This document shows positions 57,301-64,000 of a DNA stretch of 64,000 bases, one piece after another. Below the pieces are notes generated by a model. That model was not told the DNA's origin. It ran no database searches and was given only the letters and a program-made list of their open reading frames with translations. This DNA is from Micractinium sp. NFX-FRZ. Taxonomy: Eukaryota; Chlorophyta; Trebouxiophyceae; Chlorellales; Chlorellaceae. The DNA lies in NCBI GenBank assembly GCA_029339195.1, contig JAPTJF010000007.1:124001-188000 (forward strand), read 5' to 3'. The position numbers were made by a program, and so were the translations under genes. Each line of letters starts with the position of its first letter. Position 1 is the stretch's first letter.

Positions 57301-58262
57301 TTGGCAGCGCAGGGGTGGCGCCCAGTGAGTGTCGGCATCCGCGAGCAGGGGCGGCCACGCGGCAAGAACAACACGTGCAGCCAGCTTGTGCAGCGTCTGA
57401 CGGGAGTGCCTTACAGCTGTGCTGGCAGCAGAGCGGCTCAGCGGTGGCCATCCCTGGTGGACACATCAGCAGGTGGAGGGAAGCACATGCAGGGGGGGCG
57501 CTAGGGTTTGGGGTTTGGGGTTAGTAGGGTTACCGTCGGTGATCAGCGTCGCGTCCCACTCCAGAAGAAGCTTGCCCGAGGAGCAGTACTCCCATGTTTG
57601 GGCCACAGATTTCCAATCCTTCAGGAGCGGCGCCCGGAGGTCCTGCACAGAGGCCAGCGGTAGGCTCCCGGTCAGTGCAATCAATCAATCAACCAGTCAC
57701 CCCTGAATCGGTGGTTGGCGCCGCCTGGTTGCTGGTCGGTTGGGAGGCTGGCGGGCGCACTGTGGGCAAGACCTGGGCCCTGGACTTGCATGTTGCTGAA
57801 ATGTACCCATGCCTGGCTCATGGCAGCGCTTCGTGTGGCGGTAAGGTGGTGAGGTGCAGGGCCAGCCAGGTGCGGCAGCTGGCATAAAGACGCGTCCACT
57901 CACAGCTGCCGTGATTGGGTTGCCGCCGTCTTCTGCTGTCTGGTTGCAGACTGTCAGGGCCAGGGCCAGGGCGCGGGAGTTGCCACTGGGGGAGGCAGCT
58001 GACTGTGCGCCACCTCTGGTGGATGTACGGTGCTGCACGTCCGAGTGGGCACCGGCGGGCGGGTGGGCAGGCAGCGGCGGCAGGCGGGCAGTGGCAGTTC
58101 AGGATGGGTGAAGTGTTCGTCGCGGCAGCTTACCGGCGGGATCAGTGGCGCTCGGGGGGTCGGGAAGAATGCTTCCACGCAGACAAGCGCCGCCGAGAGG
58201 AGGAGGAGCGCGCTCCAAAGGCCGGTAGCGGGACGGCCCCCACCGGTCCATACGGCCGTCAT
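49072..58262 (-). CDS. Secreted M11 (gametolysin-type) metalloprotease with three SRCR domains and Pro-rich tail
   Basis: The ATG at 58262 opens a signal-anchor/signal peptide (LWSALLLLSAALVCVEAF). The M11 core reads VLVHELGHSLGLWHASVAP (exon 56351-56294; HExxHxxGxxH zinc motif), then LEYGDWSSAMGTGLDVPRCY, the Met-turn region. Further ectodomain exons follow (GSDLPAGAWLALTVHD, SLMVGKLLPGERWTS, ALAEKGWTSDLVVHFHYSGG, YVLDPGKSWQLEAVRGQWY). Three SRCR domains come next, each with a RLEV/RLEAEV...WGTV(C)DD opening and a Cys-rich half (LDDVTCTGREASLAEC, LDDVACSGSEAQLAAC, LDSVTCETGTEASLAYC). The tail is SPPPPSPPPP-type, extensin-like (49350-50020), ending in a basic Arg-rich stretch. M11 enzymes digest algal wall glycoproteins; the tail suggests retention in the wall. 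Over 20 exons. A two-gene reading (split near 53000) is less likely, because no start or poly(A) motif intervenes. Confidence 0.78.
49495..49700. repeat. Proline-rich tandem repeats coding for (S/T)PLPPPP units
   Basis: On the minus strand, 21-bp units encode SPLPPPP about ten times in the protease tail. They are seen on the plus strand as GGAGGCGGGGGCAGGGGGGA-like repeats. Confidence 0.85.
54345..54388. repeat. (CAG/CTG)n microsatellite beside a 3' splice site
   Basis: About 14 CAG units on the plus strand. On the minus strand they form CTG repeats running into the CTGCGCAG acceptor of the exon ALAEKGWTSDLVVHF. Confidence 0.85.
56571..56613 (-). repeat. Telomere-like sequence at an intron 5' end (a)
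   Basis: After the donor GTGAGG of the exon ending TRDHS, the minus strand reads AGTTTAGGGTTTTAGG then TTTACCCTAAATCC. This resembles plant/algal TTTAGGG repeats in both orientations. Confidence 0.65.
57500..57533 (-). repeat. Telomere-like sequence at an intron 5' end (b)
   Basis: The intron after the exon ending DATLITDG begins GTAACCCTACTAACCCC then AAACCCCAAACCCTAG on the minus strand. These are degenerate CCCTAAA/CCCCAAA units. Confidence 0.65.
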
Positions 58263-59220
58263 AGCCGCTGCTGCTGCATGTCGATCGCAGGCGAGACTAA
58301 GTGGCAGTGACCAGTCTTGTGCCGCCGGCCGCCTCGCAAGCCGGGTGACTTTTCACCATGACTGGCTCAGGGGTGCCCAACTGACGCACGTCCTGTGGGG
58401 CATGTGCATGAATCGCCTTGGAGGCTGTCGAATGGTTGCACAATGCCCCTACCACGGCTCATCAGGCGCCTGAGCAAGGGGAGCAGGTTCCTCCTGGTCC
58501 TGCACGCTGCGGTGATGTGGCACACGCCGCGCATCCGCCCAATGCCACACGCCGACCTGTTGGCATGTCGGCCAGGCTCTTAGGTTGTACCTAGTTCAGG
58601 ATGCATGCAAAGGTGACGAAAACAATGGCTGGGGGCGTGAACTGGAGATGAACTGCTAACTGGTGGCAGCCGTTGCCGCTCTACCAAACGGGAATCAACA
58701 TTGCTGGGGGCTGCGTGCGCTTCGCGCGCTGCCCCCACTCCAAGCAGCGCCATGATCTGCCCACATGCCGGTGGCATTCAATATCCCAGCTGTAGAAAAC
58801 ACATTTGTGATGGCGGCTGATGCAGCAACCCCAGTACCCTGCCCACCATGGGCCTAGGGCTGAGTTGGGTTGCGGGATGCATGCATGCAAGGTGATGAAG
58901 TTTGGTCCTGCACACATAGCTGTCGATGCACTGCAACTGCACTGAGCTATTTGTTGCACCCGAGTGCTGTTGCACGGTCCCGCCCGACACGCTGGCGGAA
59001 GCTGGTGCCTGGCTCACAGCGGTACAGCTCTTTTCGCCCCTGCCCCTGATGCTGGCTCAGAATTATTGGCGCCATGTGTTTGCATTTTGTAGCACCACCA
59101 AGCGAGCCACCTGAATGACAGGTAGCTTGCATAATTGTGTGGGCTGGCAGGGTTGGCGCAGGCGGGGCTGGCAGCAGGCTGGCGGCGCTCTGCCCAGGCG
59201 GCACAGCATGGCAACGTGCC
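58263..59220. other. Divergent intergenic region
   Basis: About 960 bp between the protease start (-) and the small membrane protein start (+), so probably a shared promoter region. An imperfect direct repeat (GGATGCATGCAAAGGTGACGA-like) lies near 58600 and 58876. No exon seen. Confidence 0.45.
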
Positions 59221-59831
59221 ATGGGCATCGGTCCTCCACCCGCGAGCCATCCAATCCACGCTGACCGCCTGTTTTTGCTGAGACGGAAAAGAGCCGCGGT
59301 TGTCGCCGATCAAAATTTTATGTCCACTAAGGAGAGTCTGCCCACCAGGGCTGAACTCCTCACACTGTTCCTCGTTCTGGGGGCATGCTCGCTGCTTTTG
59401 AGTGTAGCCGTGGTTCGCGCAGTGCACCCCACACTGCCAAGTCAGTCCGCCGCCCGCGCGTCCCTAGCCTGGGGAAGGGTGTCGCCCTCACACGGCCTGG
59501 TGAGTGGTCTGGAGGGGCGCCAATGAGTGGGCGCCGCCAAGGTGTGGCCAACTGCAGCAACCTACCGCCGGCACCCCGCACGTGCGCCCCGTTGCACCGG
59601 CACCTGATGTCCCCTGCTGCCGCTCCCCTCCTCCCCACCGTGCAGCACTCTGCGCTTCAGGGTGTTGCAGCCTCTGCACAGAGTGGCGGCACACGCAGCC
59701 GTAATGGCGGGCACGAGCACGCGCCCCGAGCTCAGAACGGCAGTGCCCTAGCGGCGTCGGCTTCGGCGTGCTCTGCACAGGCGCAGGGTGCCTCGGCATC
59801 TTGCTCCCAGGCCCAGTGCACCACCTGCTGA
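59221..59831 (+). CDS. Small signal-anchor membrane protein, unknown function
   Basis: The first in-frame ATG is 59221; a second at 59320 (MSTKESLPTRAELL) is equally plausible. A hydrophobic span LLTLFLVLGACSLLLSVAVV lies close to the N-terminus with Arg on both sides, as in type II signal anchors. Exon 1 ends SPSHGL|GTGAGT and joins in phase 0 to HSALQGVAASAQSGG at about 59644. The product ends in a Ser/Ala/Gln-rich stretch with several Cys (SCSQAQCTTC), stop at 59829-59831. Such a short cytosolic tail, span and stem resembles the N-terminus of a Golgi glycosyltransferase. A possible extra exon (VALPAYPVERYCGG, about 59969) would extend it if exon 2 is spliced earlier. Confidence in a gene here is moderate and in its end low. 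Confidence 0.4.
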
Positions 59832-60975
59832 GGGTGGGCACACACTGCACCAGCAGGCACTCTTGCGGTGGTTGTGTGTGGGCGCGGGCAGCAGCTGTTT
59901 CGAGGTTGCTGCGTTCCGGCTCTTCCTGCTGGGCTCTTACTTTGTGCGTTTCTGATGCCCTGCTGCAGGTCGCCCTGCCTGCCTACCCGGTCGAGAGGTA
60001 CTGTGGCGGCATTCACGAAAGGCTGGCGCCCTTGCGGGTGAATGGCGAAATGCGCCAGATGCAGTCCCCCCTGCCGACCCACCCGCCCGCCACCACGTGC
60101 TACCGGCACCTCCACACCTGAAAAATCCACATACAGCCGAACATGGGTCCTTTCAAACCACAATCCGCATCCTTGCGCAGCATGCATGCTCGCCTGTGCA
60201 GCATCCACCCCCTGCTGCACGGCCATGCTGCTGCCGCCTTCCCCAATCCTCTTGGCACACTGCGTGCACCCCCTGCTCCCTGGCTGCCCCGTGTATTTAG
60301 CACCCGAAAACCGTGCGTGCGATTTTCTACACCACCCCGCACCGCCCCGCGTTGCACGTCCCCCATTCACGCATAGTGCCCCGTTGTGTCATTCCTCCCC
60401 CCTGTTTCATCCCACCCGTCTGCCTCCCACCTCCCTCCCCCTCTGCTCATGCTGTGTCTGTCCCCATCTAGCGCCATGTGCCGCGCCTGCCCCCGCCCCA
60501 TCTCATCACTTTCATTCATCCTGAGGAGCTTGCCCTGCCAACCCTGATACATGAGTATTACGCCACTCCACACCTGCTCTCGAGCAGATGCGTCCATTTG
60601 ATTCAAATCCCCCCTCCCTGCTCCCCGCCTTGACTACCCCCAGCCTCCCCTCAGCCGTCCAATGTGAAAGCAATATGTGAGACACTGTGTAACACCACCG
60701 CACGCCCTGCCTGTGCGCAGCAGGCCGGCTTTCTGGATGTTCAAGCAATGTACAGCAGCCGGAGTCGGGAAAGGGAGGCCAGGGCAAGGCAGGCAGGCAG
60801 CAAGCGGGGCCACGCAGGTGGTCTGTGGGCAGCGTGCACGCCTGAAACTTAAAAAACTGCACGAGGCACTATGGGCGGCCGCTCGCTCGGCGTCTGCTCC
60901 GCTGCCCGCCCGCCCGCCGGAATGTGCAAGCGCAGCGCAGCACCAGCACGTGCCACGTCATCACTGCATGCCACG
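59832..60975. other. Convergent 3' region with pyrimidine-rich sequence
   Basis: Lies between the small membrane protein gene and the WD40 gene. It contains a plus-strand TGTAA at 60688-60692 and a C/T-rich stretch from 60130 to 60660. No convincing exon apart from the doubtful segment near 59969. Confidence 0.4.
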
Positions 60976-63900
60976 TCATGCCAGCGCATACATGTCCACC
61001 AGCTTGTCTTTTCCAGCAGCATACAGCAGGTTGAGCGGCTCGTTCCACTTGACGTCGTGGTAGGTGCCGCGCCGGCGGCCATCGGGCCAGGAGGCCTCCA
61101 CAGGCGCCGACAGCACTGCAGGCGGGGAGGGCAGGCGGTGGGGCAGGTGCTGGGACATAAGAGTTGGCAGGTGGGCACAAGGTGCGGCAGCAAGGGGCAG
61201 CACACAAGCTGCGGGGAGTAGGTGCCTAGATGCCTCCGAAGGTGAGGAACAGCAAGGGGCGGGTGCCAGGCAGGCGGCGCATCTTGACCACGCACACACA
61301 TGCCCGCCCACAAAGTCAGCCCACAGTGTGCTGACACTCAGCACCCGCGCTGCCTGGGCACAGTGGTGACACACAACAGCCAGGCTGCCCGGCAACGTGT
61401 GCTGACACGCAGCAGCCAGGCTGGCACAGTGTGCTGACCTGGCGCCGCCGGGTTGCTGATGTCCAGCAGGCGCAGTCCGTTCACCGCCGACACCGCCACC
61501 GTCTTGTGTGTGGCATTCAGCGCCAGCTGTGGGTGGGACACGGGAGGCGAGGAGCGGGGCGAGGGGCCAGGCAGGGGTAAGCGTGCGTAGGTGAGGCAGC
61601 CCCCTACCGGTGCCATCAGCATTACCGATACCACCAGCATGCCCCATGCACCTAACTGCCACCATGTCACGACCAGTAGGTTAACGTCAAACCAGCTTCC
61701 CATGCATCATCACCCCCATTCACCATCACTGTGCTTCATCACCGTCACAGCCCCCACCCACCGCCCAGGGTAAGCACCCACCTTGAGCACCGTCATGCCG
61801 TCCGCGGATGCACGGGAGAGCGCCAGCTGGCCCAGCTGCCTGCACAGCGGGAGGGGAGGCGGGATCCAGGTGTGCCAGTGAATGCCGGGATCTTGAAGGG
61901 GGCTAGCAAGGGTGCGGGAGCAGCGGCATACCAACTAGCTTGCAAGGCACGCATGCGCTGTGTGCTGGCAGGCGCATAACCGCAGGGCCCGTGCGTTCCG
62001 TCCCCCTTACCGCACGTCCCAGAGAGCCACCGTCTTGTCTGTGCTGCCGCTGACCAGCAGCGGTCCCGCACTCTCAATGCTCGTCACCATCATGCCGTGC
62101 GCCCTGCGGCAGATGTACATAGACATTGGAAGAGGTAGGTGCTTGGGTGCTGGTCCAAACAGCGGGCTGGGAAGGGCTGCTGGTCGGCATGCGACGTGTG
62201 CCCAGCAGTTCTCTTAGGGCACAGGTGCAGGCAGGCAGGTAGTGAGCAGGTGGTGACCGGGTAAAGGCAGTGCATCACAGCAAGGCTCGTGAAGTGGTGC
62301 AGCGCAGGGTTTAAGGCAGCGGCTGCTGCACGTGTCCCTGCCAAGCCGGGCAGCCTGAGACGCCACACAACAGAGCCCCCAAGGCAGCAGCTGCAGCTTC
62401 CCGCTGGCTGCCACACGCACTAGCTGCACAGCACAGCACAGCACCCTGGTCCCACCCTGGCCCCATCCGGCCCTCCCCTGCCCCGCACTCTAGCCTCCTG
62501 CCCCGCCCTTCCCCTGCCCTTCTAGCCCCGCCATGCGTTGGCACTCACTTCTGCCGCCCGTCCGCCTCGGGCGCCCCAAAGGCGCCCACGTGCTGCGGCG
62601 CGCGCAGGTCCCATAGCAGCATGGCGCCGTCCTTGTCTCCCGACACAAACAGGCTGCTCTCGCCCGTCACCCCGCGCAGCGCGGTGGCAATGGAGGCGTG
62701 GCCGCGGAAGGTCTGCGTGGGCGCGAGCGCCTGGAAGCTGCTGGCGGCTGCAAAGGGGTGGGGGCAGGGTGGGCACAGGGGAGAGGCAGGGGGCATGAGG
62801 GTTAGCAGCGGTTGCGGATGGTCTGACTGGCAGCCAGGGCTTGGAAGCCGCTGGCATGCCTCAGTGTGGATGGCTGCCAAAAACCAGGGGGGCTGTACGC
62901 TACATACCACATGCCCCCTCCCACCCCTGCCCACTTCCCTCCCCTGCCCACTTCCCACCCACCCCCAGCCCACTTCCCTCCCACTGCCCAATTCCCCCCA
63001 CCCCTGCCCACTTCCCTCCCCCTGCCCACTTCCCACCCACCTGCCACATCCCAGTAGCGGATGACCGCCGATGGCGCCTTGTCCTGCACAATCGTCTCGC
63101 CGGTAATGAAGCCGCTGGTTTCGGGCAGCGCCTGCACACGCAGGGTGGGGCGGGGCGGGCGTATATTGCATATTGTATATTCGCGTGACATGTGAAGGGT
63201 TGCGGGAGAGTTGGGACCCTTCCACGTTAGTGTCGCTCTTGCGAGCCCCTGCAGGGGGAAGACCCAAGGTATGCAGGGGCATGACTGTGGCGTGGAGGGG
63301 GAATGCGGAGGGGCAGGCACGGCCATGGGATGAGACCGAGGCACACCCACAGCGGCAGGGCACATGCGCGGCATGGCTGGCAAGAGGAAGACTCAAAACC
63401 TGCTGCAAAAAGGACGGCCCTCACCCGCACGGCCGCTACCGCCACCATGTCGTCTCGCTGCACAAAGCCCTTGGGCCCAAATCCATTGGGCTGACCGCTC
63501 GTGAAGCCTGCACAGGGGGGTGGCGGGCAGGCGGGGGAGAGGTGGCAGGGTCGGTGCCGCATCGTGCAGGCAGGCGGGAGTCAGGCAGTCAGGCAGTCAG
63601 GCAGGCAGGCAGGCAGGCAGGGTTCTCGCGTGTGCGCTACAAGCATGTTCCACAAGCAGCACACGCCCGGGAGTGCATTTGAAAGGCGAGACGAGGGTGC
63701 AGGCCAGCAGCGCACGCACCCGCCAGGCGCAGCGAGCTGGTCGCCGGGTTGAGGCAGCTGCAGAGCAGCATGTTGAGGCGGGGGTGGAAGTCCATAGAGG
63801 AGATGTAGCTGCGGAGGTGGAAGGGGGGGGGTGGGAGGGGGAAGGAGCAAAGATGTTGGGTAAAGGTGAGGAGATGCAGCTGCATGGGAGGAACAGGAAG

Positions 63901-64000
63901 GGGGAAGAGGGAGATGTCGGGTGGCAGAGGCGAGATGTAATTTTCATTGTGAGAGGAGCATGGGAGGGGTGCGGTGAGAGGAGGGGAGATGTTGGATGGA
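60976..64000 (-). CDS. WD40-repeat protein, 5' partial
   Basis: Read in transcription order from the right edge: YISSMDFHPRLNMLLCSCLN, GFGPKGFVQRDDMVAVAAV, SAVIRYWDVA, TQTFRGHASIATALRG then SSLFVSGDKDGAMLLWDLRA, AHGMMVTSIESAGPLLVSGS then TDKTVALWDVRQLGQLAL, LALNATHKTVAVSAVNGLRL then LDISNPAAPG, and finally YHDVKWNEPLNLLYAAGKDK then LVDMYALA, stop at 60976. The (G)H...WD spacing marks at least four to five beta-propeller blades. WD40 propellers are interaction scaffolds; no extra domain is visible to name the partner. The N-terminus lies beyond the window; the last coding exon seen on the right is around 63710-63810, and the sequence to 64000 looks intronic. Confidence 0.75.
62910..63040. repeat. 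Short minisatellite in a WD40-gene intron
   Basis: CCCTGCCCACTTCCC-like units of about 14-16 bp are repeated about eight times on the plus strand, next to the exon encoding SAVIRYWDVA. Confidence 0.75.

Noticed and set aside
56571..57533. Telomere-like tracts as evidence of a chromosome end
   Set aside because: Only short degenerate units inside introns of an intact gene, with genes continuing on both sides.
58263..59220. Possible tRNA or small RNA gene in the divergent spacer
   Set aside because: No cloverleaf, A-box or B-box pattern could be assembled.

Overview
The window is nuclear DNA of a green alga, most likely a trebouxiophyte of the Chlorella type. It is very GC-rich. Genes are split by many short GT-AG introns with pyrimidine-rich CTGCAG acceptors, and proteins carry long Ala/Gln/Ser/Gly tracts. 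Plastid-type transit peptides are common, and TGTAA motifs (the chlorophyte poly(A) signal) lie downstream of several stop codons. The best organism marker is an ortholog of CCM1/CIA5, the green-algal regulator of the CO2-concentrating mechanism. All gene models below were assembled by hand from splice sites, reading phase and family motifs.

Layout. 1-11996 (+): a very large gene, open at its 5' end, that ends in a plant-type USP-like ubiquitin hydrolase domain. 13213-19026 (-): plastid N-acetylglutamate synthase, convergent with it. 19584-29633 (-): four same-strand genes. In transcription order these are a VASt lipid-binding membrane protein, a plastid or mitochondrial FAD oxidoreductase, a 67-residue single-span protein, and an LRR protein whose start codon overlaps the stop of the 67-residue gene (ATGA). 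30240-31720 (+): a plastid mTERF-like protein, divergent from the VASt gene. 33067-35841 (+): CCM1/CIA5, followed by about 1.9 kb of C-rich sequence that looks like a long 3' UTR. 38113-42538 (+): plastid aldo/keto reductase with a 7-nt micro-exon. 43138-48636 (+): a secreted serine-carboxypeptidase-like protein that has lost its catalytic Ser and His. 49072-58262 (-): a secreted gametolysin-type (M11) metalloprotease with three SRCR domains and a proline-rich tail. 59221-59831 (+): a small signal-anchor protein. 60976-64000 (-): a WD40 protein, open at its 5' end.

Themes. Plastid metabolism and its control (arginine synthesis entry step, aldo/keto reductase, mTERF-like factor, CCM regulator) sit beside cell-wall or secretory proteins (SCPL pseudoenzyme, M11-SRCR protease). 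I see no transposase, reverse transcriptase, rRNA, tRNA or CRISPR array. The most unusual structural signal is repeated short tandem duplication of exon borders. The coding 3' ends of two convergent genes are triplicated. One terminal exon has an in-phase second copy. Three splice-donor regions are duplicated with periods of 125, 100 and 78 bp. Two introns of the protease gene begin with telomere-like repeats.
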